From: Caballeronia sp. dw_276 | GTDB lineage: Bacteria; Pseudomonadota; Gammaproteobacteria; Burkholderiales; Burkholderiaceae | Assembly (NCBI RefSeq): GCF_018449635.1 | Contig: NZ_JAAVUV010000002.1 | Location: forward strand, 1-64,000 | DNA: 64,000 bases | Direction of reading: 5' to 3' | Shown here: positions 24,323 through 35,873 of the stretch, piece after piece | How the letters are laid out: every line of letters begins with the position of its first letter | Numbering within the stretch: position 1 is the first letter of the stretch | Notes under the pieces: generated by a model | Database searches by the model: none | Told to the model about the DNA's origin: nothing | What the model saw: the letters and a program-made list of their open reading frames with translations, nothing else | Position numbers and translations under genes: made by a program

Positions 24323-25642
24323 TCACCCGATATTCTTCAGTACGAGCCGCGCCTCAAGGCCGCCACCGCTGCGGTTGTGCAACGTGAGCGTTGCGTCCAT
24401 GGCCAATGCGAGTTGCCGCGCGATCGCAAGTCCGAGTCCCGTGCCCCCGGTATTGCGGTTACGCGAGCTCTCCACGCGGAAGAACGGTTCGAACACCGCT
24501 TGCATTGATTCGAGCGGTATGCCCGGACCGCGATCGAGCACCGAGATCGTCACCTTTCCGTCTGGCGCTGCCCCTACGTCGATCTTTGCCTCGCCGCCGA
24601 ACTTCAGCGCGTTATCGACCAGATTGCACACGATGCGCCGCAACGCCTGAGGACGCGTCACCAGCGAACGCCTGATGATGCCTTGCATCGAGACCTGCTT
24701 CCCGGCATCGACGTAATCGCACACCAGGCTGTCGAACAACGCGTCAGGATCGATACGGCAAGGCACCTCGGTTGCGCCATGCAAGGTCCGCGCGTACGTC
24801 ACACCCTCCTTCACGAGCGTCTCCATCTCCTGCAAATCCTGTTGGAGCTTGCCGCTTTGCGCGCTCTCCTCCATCACGTCGACACGCAAACGCATGCGCG
24901 TGATCGGCGTCTGCAGATCGTGCGAAATCGATGCGAGGATCTGCATGCGTTCGGTCATGTACATGGCGACGCGATCCTGCATGGCGTTGAATGCCCTCGC
25001 CGCGCGCGCCACTTCGTCCGGGCCGTCCTCGGGCAGCCGGCTTGCCTTGAGGTCGGGTCCGAGTGTATCGGCGGCGATTGCCAACTGCTTGAGCGGGCGC
25101 GTTGCCAGGCGCACTGCGAACCAGCAACACGCAGCGAGGACAAGCAGTTGCATCACGAGCACGAGCGGCAGCCACGGCGACAACGGCGTGCCCGACATGG
25201 GACGCAGATCGATGGTCAGCGGCGAGCCGTCGCTCAGGCGCAGATGGACCTGCAGGCGTTCCATGCCACCGGGAACGGCGTTCACCGTCAATGGATAGCG
25301 CTTGCCAATACCCTCTTCTATCGACGCCGCCACGCGCGCCGACAACTTCTCATCAGGCGCCTCGCCGCTCACGCCCGGCCCGAGAATGAAGGCGTAGCTG
25401 CGTCGTTCCAGCCGCGGCAGCCATGCGGCACGCTGGTCCGCCGGCAGAAGATCCAGCAGCGCCACCGAACTCGTCACCTCGCGTTCGATATAACCCGTCA
25501 TGACGTTGGTCATCGACTGGTCGCGCTCGGTCATGGTGAGCCAGAACGACATGGTCTGAGCCAGCGCGAGACCGACCAGAAGAATCAGCGCGAGCCTGGC
25601 GAACAGCGTTCGCGGCCAGCGCAATGGCGATTGCGGGCTCAT
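24323..25642 (-). CDS. EnvZ-like sensor histidine kinase
   Basis: A 439-residue inner-membrane kinase. Helix 1 is at about 12-33 and helix 2 at about 155-178, enclosing a periplasmic sensor of about 120 residues. HAMP (ATRPLKQLAIAADTLGPDL) follows, then the phospho-acceptor H241 in SISHDLQTPITRMRL, and the ATPase with NLVDNALKFGG, DRGPGIP, FEPFFRVESSRN and GGTGLGLAIARQLA. The HDLQTP box is of the EnvZ/HPK type. It overlaps the response regulator stop as ATGA (25639-25642), so the two proteins are made together. Confidence 0.92.
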   Translation of the reverse strand: MSPQSPLRWPRTLFARLALILLVGLALAQTMSFWLTMTERDQSMTNVMTGYIEREVTSSVALLDLLPADQRAAWLPRLERRSYAFILGPGVSGEAPDEKLSARVAASIEEGIGKRYPLTVNAVPGGMERLQVHLRLSDGSPLTIDLRPMSGTPLSPWLPLVLVMQLLVLAACCWFAVRLATRPLKQLAIAADTLGPDLKASRLPEDGPDEVARAARAFNAMQDRVAMYMTERMQILASISHDLQTPITRMRLRVDVMEESAQSGKLQQDLQEMETLVKEGVTYARTLHGATEVPCRIDPDALFDSLVCDYVDAGKQVSMQGIIRRSLVTRPQALRRIVCNLVDNALKFGGEAKIDVGAAPDGKVTISVLDRGPGIPLESMQAVFEPFFRVESSRNRNTGGTGLGLAIARQLALAMDATLTLHNRSGGGLEARLVLKNIG

Positions 25643-26379
25643 TGTGGTCCTTCGAGCGGGATCACCGCCGCCGAAAATACATAACCTTCACTGCGGAGCG
25701 TCTTGATGTAACGCGGTTCGCGCGCAACATCCTGAAGGCGCTGCCGCAAGCGGCTCACCATCAGATCGATCGACCGGTCGAACTGATCGGCCTGGCGGCC
25801 CTGGGTGAGGTTGAGCAATTGATCGCGCGTGAGGACGCGTTGCGGGTTGTCGAGAAAAACGCGCAACAGGCGATACTCCGCGCCGCTCAGCGCGACCATG
25901 GTGCCGTCCGCATCGAGCAGATGCCGCGCGGTGGTGTCGAGCCGCCAGTCGCCAAAGCTCAGGATTTGCGCTGATTCCGTCACCTCCATTCCAGGGGGCA
26001 GCATGCGCACGCGCCGCAGCACCGCCCGGATCCGCGCGAGGAGTTCACGCACCGCAAACGGTTTGGCGAGGTAGTCGTCTGCGCCCATTTCCAGGCCGAC
26101 GATCCTGTCCGCCTCCTCGCTGCGCGCGGTCAGCATCAATACCGGCACCGCTCGGAATTTGCTCGCCCGCAACTCACGGCACAGCACGAGTCCGTCTTCG
26201 CCCGGCATCATCAGGTCGAGCACGATCAGGTCGGGCGCGCCCTGCTCCAGCACAGCGCGCATCTGGCGGCCGTTGGCGGCAAGCGACACCCGCATGCCGT
26301 TCTTCTCCAGATACGTGGCGAGGAGTTCGCGGATACCGCGGTCGTCGTCGACGATCAGCACGTGGTCGGTGGTTTCCAT
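25639..26379 (-). CDS. OmpR-family response regulator
   Basis: A 246-residue response regulator. The receiver domain (1-125) has the acidic pocket D11/D12, the phospho-acceptor D55 in LIVLDLMMPG, a Thr in MLTARSEE and the Lys of YLAKPFAVRELLARI. The OmpR-type winged helix (about 145-240) has LSGAEYRLLRVFLDN, RDQLLNLTQGR and DRSIDLMVSRLRQRL. It lies seven bases after the 40-residue peptide gene and overlaps the kinase by four bases, forming one operon with GFA. Confidence 0.93.
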   Translation of the reverse strand: METTDHVLIVDDDRGIRELLATYLEKNGMRVSLAANGRQMRAVLEQGAPDLIVLDLMMPGEDGLVLCRELRASKFRAVPVLMLTARSEEADRIVGLEMGADDYLAKPFAVRELLARIRAVLRRVRMLPPGMEVTESAQILSFGDWRLDTTARHLLDADGTMVALSGAEYRLLRVFLDNPQRVLTRDQLLNLTQGRQADQFDRSIDLMVSRLRQRLQDVAREPRYIKTLRSEGYVFSAAVIPLEGPQ

Positions 26380-26386
26380 CTTGGGA

Positions 26387-26509
26387 TCATCCCTTCCTGC
26401 GTTTCACCAGCATCCGGCTCGCGTTGATCAACTCGCATTGCACCGGATGCGCCATTTCTGTCGCGATCCCGCCCGCGAGGAAGGCGACGATTGCGAGAAA
26501 CCGTCTCAT
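26387..26509 (-). CDS. 40-residue membrane peptide in two-component operon
   Basis: A very short gene: MRRFLAIVAFLAGG starts a 40-residue product with one hydrophobic segment (about 4-18) after two Arg, then a polar part with one Cys and a basic end KRRKG. Its ATG overlaps the GFA stop as ATGA (26506-26509), and it ends seven bases before the response regulator. This spacing supports real translation. It may be a small membrane protein or a cleaved exported peptide that touches the kinase; the role is unknown. Confidence 0.5.
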   Translation of the reverse strand: MRRFLAIVAFLAGGIATEMAHPVQCELINASRMLVKRRKG

Positions 26510-26886
26510 GCGTCCTCCGCGACTTCCACGACAGACAGGCTGGCGCCATCGGCGACGCCGGCTTCAAGCGTATACGGATCGACACCTTCAAGGCAACCGA
26601 TGTTGACCCGCCACAGCAGCGGGTCTTTGCGCGTCTGATGAAACGGATAGATACCGCAGTGCCTGCAGAAAAAGTGCTTCGCCACGCGGCTATTGAACTG
26701 GTAGAGCGTCAGCGCGCCCTCACCGCTCAGTATCTTTAGATCACTCGCGGCGAAAGGCGGCGTCATCAGCGCGCCCTTGCGGCGGCACAGGCTGCAATTG
26801 CAGCGCGATGCCGGCACGACCGCCGTGCGGACTTCGAATTTGACGGTCCCGCAATGACAGGATCCTCGCAGCAGATCGGCGTTCAT
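26506..26886 (-). CDS. GFA-family zinc protein
   Basis: A 126-residue GFA domain protein (fold of glutathione-dependent formaldehyde-activating enzyme). Zinc-binding cysteines are in GSCHCGTVKF, SRCNCSLCRRKG and FFCRHCGIYPFH. GFA-fold proteins act on or carry glutathione S-adducts, but most members have no proven activity. ATG 26886 follows AACGGAGAGC. It is first in an operon with the micro-peptide and the two-component system, which suggests a link between thiol adducts and that signalling pair. Confidence 0.88.
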   Translation of the reverse strand: MNADLLRGSCHCGTVKFEVRTAVVPASRCNCSLCRRKGALMTPPFAASDLKILSGEGALTLYQFNSRVAKHFFCRHCGIYPFHQTRKDPLLWRVNIGCLEGVDPYTLEAGVADGASLSVVEVAEDA

Positions 26887-26949
26887 AAAGCTCTCCGTTT
26901 TATCGATGTCTGCTTTATAGCGCCGCATCCGAAAAGTTTTATGTCGCAA

Positions 26950-26974
26950 TGTATCTGGGTCCGTACACGATACA
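26950..26974. promoter_or_regulatory. inverted repeat in GFA/ccdA divergent promoter
   Basis: TGTATC at 26950-26955 pairs exactly with GATACA at 26969-26974 (13-base spacer) in the 175-base gap between the divergent GFA and CcdA-type genes. It could be the site of the OmpR-family regulator encoded in the left operon, which would then control both directions. Inferred from position. Confidence 0.45.
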
Positions 26975-27061
26975 AAACCTTTCACAGACGGGGTTATCAC
27001 GACACAAGCCAGATACGTGCAGGCGTTCAAATGCAATCACGCCAACCGACGGAAGCTCATC

Positions 27062-27775
27062 GTGCACAACCTGATCGAAACACCGCTCGCCCTTCTGGCA
27101 GGTCTCTTGACCATAGCGTCGCCCTGCATCCTGCCCGTGATGCCGATCCTGCTCGGCAGCTCGGTGGATCGGCCGAGCCGCGTGCGGCCGCTTTTTATCA
27201 TCGCCGGATTCATCCTGACCTTTGCCTCGTTCGCAATGCTGCTCGGCGCCGTTTCAAGCTCCGTGCACATTGCCCAACAGGCGCTGCGCAACACCGGCAT
27301 TGCGCTGCTCGCGCTGTCCGGATTGCTGCGCGTGTGGCCGGCGCCCTATGACTGGCTCGTGGCGCGCGTGCAACCGCAGTTGCAGCGCATGTGTCCTTCA
27401 TCGCCGGGCGTCGGGCCGCGCAACGGCAATGCGGGTGGTTTTGTGCTGGGTATGTCACTTGGTGCGGTGTGGACGCCGTGCGCCGGACCGGTGCTTGCAT
27501 CGATCCTGCTGCTGGTCGTCAAGGCGCAGGACTTCCAGTGGTCGGCCTTGCTGCTCGCGCTCTATGCCATCGGCGCGGCCATTCCGATGCTCGCAATCAT
27601 CTATGGCGGCCAATTTGTCACGCAGCGCGTGCGGATCGTGGCGCGCCATGCGCACCGGCTCCAACAAGTGTTTGGTGTGCTCGTCGTGCTGACCGCACTC
27701 GCCATCTATCTCCAATACGACATCCTTGCCTACTCCTGGATTGCGTCGTTTCTTCCCGCACTCAAAGGACTTTGA
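27062..27775 (+). CDS. CcdA-type thiol/disulfide transporter
   Basis: A 237-residue inner-membrane protein of the CcdA/DsbD-beta family, moving electrons from cytoplasmic thioredoxin to periplasmic acceptors. About six helices are visible. The paired redox cysteines lie in ASPCILPVMP (C22) and WTPCAGPVL. The start is best set at GTG 27062, after CGGAAGCTCATC; an earlier GTG at 27017 adds a non-conserved stretch. The next gene encodes its likely electron acceptor, starting one base after this stop. Confidence 0.88.
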   Translation: MHNLIETPLALLAGLLTIASPCILPVMPILLGSSVDRPSRVRPLFIIAGFILTFASFAMLLGAVSSSVHIAQQALRNTGIALLALSGLLRVWPAPYDWLVARVQPQLQRMCPSSPGVGPRNGNAGGFVLGMSLGAVWTPCAGPVLASILLLVVKAQDFQWSALLLALYAIGAAIPMLAIIYGGQFVTQRVRIVARHAHRLQQVFGVLVVLTALAIYLQYDILAYSWIASFLPALKGL

Positions 27776-27776
27776 A

Positions 27777-28334
27777 ATGCGCTCCTCACTCAGGACCGTC
27801 GCCCTCTTTGCAGCAGTTGCCGGCGTTGCCACAGTCGCCGCCGTCGCCGAAAGCAGCCGCGGGGCAATCGCGGGGTCGCACAAGACCAGCCAGCCCGACG
27901 CCATCGCGCCGGAATTCACAGGCATCGATAAATGGCTCAACAGCGATCCACTAACCTTGCAGCAATTGCGCGGCAAGGTCGTGCTGGTCGACTTCTGGAC
28001 CTACACGTGCAGCAATTGCATCAACACGCTGCCCCACGTCAAGAGCTGGAACCAGAAGTACAAGGATCAGGGACTCGTGGTGATCGGCGTGCATACGCCC
28101 GAGTATCCGTTCGAGCGCAGCACGGACAACGTCAGGACCGCGCTCAAGCGCTTCGACATCACCTACCCGGTTGCACAAGACAACCAGTACGCAACGTGGA
28201 GCGCATACAACAACCAATACTGGCCAGCGATTTATCTCATCGATAAAAACGGTCAGGTGGCCTACACGCATTTCGGCGAAGGCCATTATGCGCAAACCGA
28301 GGCGGCGCTCACGGCCCTTCTCGCGCAGAATTAG
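27777..28334 (+). CDS. periplasmic thioredoxin-like (TlpA/DipZ-type) protein
   Basis: A 185-residue exported thioredoxin-fold protein. The signal anchor is at about 7-24. The core reads LRGKVVLVDFWTYTCSNCINTLPHVKSW, quoted here by its active site CSNC (C78/C81), then VVIGVHTPEYPFE and the cis-Pro loop YWPAIYLID. The WTYTCSNCI form and the FERSTDNVRTAL segment match the thioredoxin part of DipZ-like CcdA partners. It should be re-reduced by the CcdA protein encoded just upstream and act on oxidised periplasmic proteins or peroxides. Confidence 0.87.
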   Translation: MRSSLRTVALFAAVAGVATVAAVAESSRGAIAGSHKTSQPDAIAPEFTGIDKWLNSDPLTLQQLRGKVVLVDFWTYTCSNCINTLPHVKSWNQKYKDQGLVVIGVHTPEYPFERSTDNVRTALKRFDITYPVAQDNQYATWSAYNNQYWPAIYLIDKNGQVAYTHFGEGHYAQTEAALTALLAQN

Positions 28335-28382
28335 GACGGCGACCATTCAAGTAGTCAAACAACTCCAGCTAAGGAATCCATC

Positions 28383-28799
28383 ATGACCCGAATCGAAAAA
28401 GTACTGTACACAGGCAAGACACACACGACCGGCGGCCGCGACGGCGCTTCGCAGAGTTCGGACGCGCGGCTCGATATCAAGCTCGCCGCTCCCGGCTCGA
28501 CCTTCGCGGGGACGAATCCCGAGCAATTGCTGGCGGCGGGCTGGTCGGCGTGTTTTATCGGCGCGATGGGAATTGCCGCGGCAAAGCTCAAAGTCAGGCT
28601 TCCGGCCGAGACGGCGGTCGATGCCGAAATCGATCTCGGCACGACCGATGGCGCCTATTTCCTGCAAGCGCGTCTGAACATCAGCCTGCCCGGGCTGGAC
28701 CGGGAAGTTGCGAGCGCGTTGGCGAATGCGGCGCACGAGACGTGTCCGTATTCGAAGGCGACACGCGGGAATATCGATGTCGTGATCAACGTGGTTTGA
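28383..28799 (+). CDS. ohr: organic hydroperoxide resistance protein Ohr
   Basis: A 138-residue OsmC/Ohr-family peroxidase reducing organic hydroperoxides. Peroxidatic Cys57 is in GWSACFIGAMG, resolving Cys121 in HETCPYSKATRGN, with the conserved Arg19 (GGRDG) and a Glu nearby in NPEQLLAAGW. Such Ohr enzymes are recycled by lipoylated proteins. No OhrR-type MarR gene adjoins it. It follows the CcdA/thioredoxin-like pair by 48 bases and ends in a strong terminator, so the three likely form one redox-defence operon. Confidence 0.92.
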   Translation: MTRIEKVLYTGKTHTTGGRDGASQSSDARLDIKLAAPGSTFAGTNPEQLLAAGWSACFIGAMGIAAAKLKVRLPAETAVDAEIDLGTTDGAYFLQARLNISLPGLDREVASALANAAHETCPYSKATRGNIDVVINVV

Positions 28800-28823
28800 C
28801 GCTCACGCAATGCGTTGAAAAAA

Positions 28824-28851
28824 GGCGCACCGTCCGGTGCGCCTTCTTCCC
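28824..28851 (+). terminator. rho-independent terminator after ohr
   Basis: GGCGCACC at 28824-28831 pairs perfectly with GGTGCGCC at 28836-28843 around GTCC, followed by TTCTTCCC and preceded by an A-run. It ends the ohr transcript and may also serve the convergent RND operon. Confidence 0.85.
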
Positions 28852-30323
28852 TAGCCTTTTGGCCCGGTCTCAGCCACGAGCGCCGGAGCCTGCGCCGTGC
28901 TCGCCAGTTCGTCGCTGGACCAGCCACCGCCCAGCGCCTTCACCAGTTGCACGTTCGCGCTCAGTTGCCGCGTCTGTATGTCGAGGACAGCACGTTGCGC
29001 ATCGAGCGCGGCGGTCTGTGCCTGCACCACGTCGAGATAACCTACTGCACCTTGCCTGTACCGGTTCAACGCGAGATCGACGGAATGTTGCGCAGAATTG
29101 CCGGCATCGCGTTGCTGCTCGAGCGCCGTGCCGAGATCCTGGAGCAGCGAAAGATTGTCTTCGATCTGCTGGAACGCCGACAACACCACGCCACGATACC
29201 GCGCGCCCGCTTCATCGGTTGCCGCTTTCGCGGTATCGAGCTGTGCGCGGCGCAAACCGCCATCAAAGACGTACTGCACGAGTTGCGGACCGATGGCCCA
29301 GAACAGGTTGGGCGCGCTGAGCAATCCGGCATAAGCGGAACTCTGAAACCCACCTTGCACGCTCAGCGTGATCGACGGGAAATAAGCCGCGCGCGCCACG
29401 CCGATCTTCGCGTTCGCTTCGGCCACCCGGCGCTCGGCTGCGGCAATATCCGGCCGGCGCTGCAACAAGGTCGACGGCAAGCCGGCCGGAATCACCGGCA
29501 ACGTGATAGACGCCGTCTGTTGCGGCAAACTGAACTCGGATGCCGAAGCGCCAATCAATTCCGCGATCGCATGCTCGATCAACGCGCGTTGCGCCAGGTT
29601 CTGCGATAACTGCGATTTCGCCGACGACAACTGCGTCTGTGCGCGCGACACATCGAGTCCTGACACAATTCCGCCGCCATGCAGCGTTTGCGTAAGCTGC
29701 AACGCGCGCGCGAAAGCCTTGACGGTGTCGGTCAGCAATTGCGTCTGCTGATCGAGCCCACGCAGGCGGATGTAGCTATCGGCGAGCTGGATCTGCAAAC
29801 TCAACTGCACCGATGCAAGATCGGCTTTCGACGCTTGCGCTTCATCCTTCCCCGCCGCTACCGAATCACGCACGCGGCCCCATAAATCGAGGTCGTAATC
29901 GACTTCACCGCTAAGCGTCGCGGAGTTGTAGTCGTCGGGACCGCCAGCGCGCAACGGCCGCGTCCTCGACTGCCTATCGCGTTGCGGAACCGCGCTCGCG
30001 GTGACTTTCGGAAACAGCCCCGCCGAGACCTGATCCACGAATGCCTGCGCCTGCCTGTAATGCGCGAGCGCCGCGGCAAGATCCGTGTTGTTCGCAAGCA
30101 GCCGTTGCTCGAGATCGTCGAGGCCGGCGTCGTTGTAGCTTTTCCACCAGCCGGTGCGGCTCAGTTGATCGGCCGGTTGCGCGCTGATCCAGGGCCCCGT
30201 CGTTTTGTATTGCGCGACGACAGGCGTGGGCGGCACGTGGTAGTCCGGCGCCAGCGAGCAACCGGCCAGGACGCTTATGGCCGTCATCAGCGCGGGAACG
30301 CGAAACTTAGCCATCCTAGCCAT
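28851..30323 (-). CDS. RND efflux outer-membrane factor, NodT family
   Basis: A 490-residue outer-membrane channel lipoprotein, with lipobox VLAGC followed by SLAPDYHVP. It carries the two homologous coiled halves of TolC-like factors: WWKSYNDAGLDDLEQRLLANNTDL-type start, DLGTALEQQ and the YRQGAVGYLDVVQAQTAALDAQR repeat near the end (each quoted in part). It completes the tripartite pump with the two upstream genes. The start at 30323 overlaps the membrane-fusion gene by eight bases and follows AAGAAGG; ATG 30314 is an alternative. Confidence 0.9.
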   Translation of the reverse strand: MARMAKFRVPALMTAISVLAGCSLAPDYHVPPTPVVAQYKTTGPWISAQPADQLSRTGWWKSYNDAGLDDLEQRLLANNTDLAAALAHYRQAQAFVDQVSAGLFPKVTASAVPQRDRQSRTRPLRAGGPDDYNSATLSGEVDYDLDLWGRVRDSVAAGKDEAQASKADLASVQLSLQIQLADSYIRLRGLDQQTQLLTDTVKAFARALQLTQTLHGGGIVSGLDVSRAQTQLSSAKSQLSQNLAQRALIEHAIAELIGASASEFSLPQQTASITLPVIPAGLPSTLLQRRPDIAAAERRVAEANAKIGVARAAYFPSITLSVQGGFQSSAYAGLLSAPNLFWAIGPQLVQYVFDGGLRRAQLDTAKAATDEAGARYRGVVLSAFQQIEDNLSLLQDLGTALEQQRDAGNSAQHSVDLALNRYRQGAVGYLDVVQAQTAALDAQRAVLDIQTRQLSANVQLVKALGGGWSSDELASTAQAPALVAETGPKG

Positions 30324-31498
30324 TTGCGGGCACCTTCTTGGCGGCGCTTGCGACCTGTACGCGATCACCATCGACAAGACCGTCAGGCGGTGTATCGATT
30401 ACCCGGTCTGAGGCGACGAGTCCCGAACCGACTTCCACCGAGTCGCCGAAATCGCGATTGATCGTCACCTTCTTGAACACGACCTCGCCGTTCGCGCCGA
30501 GCGTCGCGACCATCAGGCCGCGTGCGTCGAACACGAGCGAACTGGCGGGTACGCGCACCGCGTTTTGTTGCACCGGCAGCTTGAATTGGAGACTCGCGAA
30601 GCCGCCGGGCAAGAGCTTGCCGTCGGTGTTATCGACCAGTAATTGAACCAGCGTAGTGCCGGACGCCACATTCACCGAATCCGCCGATGCAATCACGCGC
30701 GCCGTGAAATGCTGGCCCGGATATTCCGGCACGGTGAGCGTTGCCGTCGTGCCGCTGCGGACATCGGGCGCGTAGCTCTGCGGCACTTGCACATACACAC
30801 GCAGCTTCTTGACGTCGGAGACCACGAACAGCTCCTGTCCAGTACCGCCGCTGCCCGCGTTGATCAGCGCCCCTACGTCCGTATCGCGCGCGGTGACGAC
30901 GCCGTCGAACGGCGCGATGATGCGCTCGAATCCCTTGGTCGCCAGCAAGCGGTCCACATTGGCCTGCGCGGCCGCGACCGTGGCTTTCTTCGCGGTATAG
31001 TCGCCGGTGCGTTCATCGACTTCCTGTTGCGCGACCGAGTCCGAGCCGAGCAGGGCCTGCCAGCGTTTCGCAGTCGTACCCGCGAGCGCGGCATTTGCCT
31101 GGGCGCTCGCAAGGTCCGCACGCGCCTGCAGCAACTGCTGGTCAAGCTCGGGCGATTCGATCACCGCAAGCAGTTGACCGGCTTTCACGGGCGTGCCGAT
31201 GTCCACGCTCCACGACTTCAGATAACCGCTGACACGCGCGAAAAGCGGCGCACGCGAATACGCTTCGAGGTGCGACGGCAAGTCGAGCGTCGGCCCGTTC
31301 GCCGCGCTGACCGGATGGATCACCGTCACCGTCGGGACGGTTTGCGCGGCCGTCCAGGTCTTGAGATTGCGGGCATCGACCACGCGCAGCGCAACGCCCG
31401 CCGCAACGACGATCAACGCAACGGCAACGCCCACCACGCCGATTACGACGAGTCGCCGACGCGGCACGGGCGCGTTGTTGACGTTGGGGACAGCGGGT

Positions 31499-31509
<11 letters not shown>
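30316..31509 (-). CDS. RND efflux membrane-fusion protein
   Basis: A 397-residue periplasmic adaptor anchored by one N-terminal helix (about 20-43). The biotinyl-lipoyl halves are at LFARVSGYLKSWSVDIGTPV and RIIAPFDGVVTARDTDVGALI, flanking an alpha-hairpin of about 70 residues; beta-barrel and membrane-proximal domains follow. It links the inner-membrane pump to the outer-membrane channel. ATG 31509 follows a strong GGGAGG and overlaps the permease end by 11 bases. Confidence 0.92.
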
Positions 31510-34690
<3,181 letters not shown>

Positions 34691-35873
34691 GGGAATTCCA
34701 GGACTTGAGGTTGCGCCGGCGCGCGCCGTGAAGCCGCCGCGCGCGGCGATCGGCGACATGCGGCCGCATTCATTCGCATGGCCCGGAAAGTACGCCGGGT
34801 GGGATGGTTTTCGTCATGACGGCAGACGGCACAGCTACAAGCGAACCATATTGGTCTTGGATTCGACCTAGCGGAAATCTCGAGCACCATAAATGTCAGT
34901 CGAGCGGAAATTGTGGTTTTCGTATGCCTTTCGAAAGTTTTAGCGAGAAAGGCAAACTGAAATCAAAGCACCGTCAAAGGCGTCTACTTCAGCAACATGG
35001 ACGAATGCGGGAATGTACACAAACGAAAACAAATCTGCAGCGACCGTCCGCACTCCCATCGATGAAAATACTGACTGGCGGAGTGTACATAGTCAGATCA
35101 TTGCGAAGCTGGCAGTTTTGCCATTTTCGAATCGCGCCAAGCAAGGATGGTTTTTTCGTCGAGAAGCGCGCCTCGTGGCGGCTTGCGGAAATTAATCATC
35201 TTGAGATTCTCGTCGATAGTTTGGAATCCGTATTACCTGCATTCGATTGAATTCAACGACGTTTTCACTGCACATGACCTAGCTGAGCATTGCCTATGAG
35301 CTAACCCGAGCACGTGCTTCGGAGTCCGCAAAACGTCGCGGATGGCGTCAACCGGTTGCCATTCGAATCCGGAAAATAGCCGACAAGGAAAGCATTGAGA
35401 TAAATTCCCATATGAATTACATTTGTATTACGACGAGCAGGGAAAACACTAAGAGCGACGTTTGGGTGCATTACGCGACCGGAGAACTCATTCTTGACCT
35501 GCATTCGCCGACGGTCTATACAAGACACTCAAGCCGTTCCGTTAAAGGCAGGTGGCCGCCAGCCTTTTAGTGGCGCTCCATGTCGCCCACTGTCTGGAAT
35601 CGAATGCACTGCGAGGAAGCAATGAACAAGACCTCCCGTTTATGCAGCGCTTCTCTCCGGCAACCGCCTAAGCTAGCGGACGCATCTCCGCACCATAAGA
35701 AAAGCGGACCGGTTCCGCGTGCGCCAAATTCTCCAATGCAATCCACAGGATCACGCTTGCGCGCGCCGGGCGTCGCTTAGCGCGAGCATTGCCCATTGAG
35801 GCAGCATCGCGCATCACGGTTTTTCCGCAGTTGCAGTCACTAAAAACGAAGCAACATCTCAGGAGACAAACAG
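34691..35873. other. 1.2-kb gene-poor intergenic region
   Basis: Between the divergent RND operon and the sugar dehydrogenase. Base composition looks less GC-rich than the neighbours, particularly 34,840-35,530. Short open frames at 34804-35250, 35013-35195 and 35301-35528 (minus) give proteins without recognised motifs, convincing ribosome sites or neighbour-like codon use, so I call none. It must hold the RND promoter and, near 35858, the CTCAGGAG ribosome site of the dehydrogenase gene. Possibly a decayed insertion. Confidence 0.5.
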
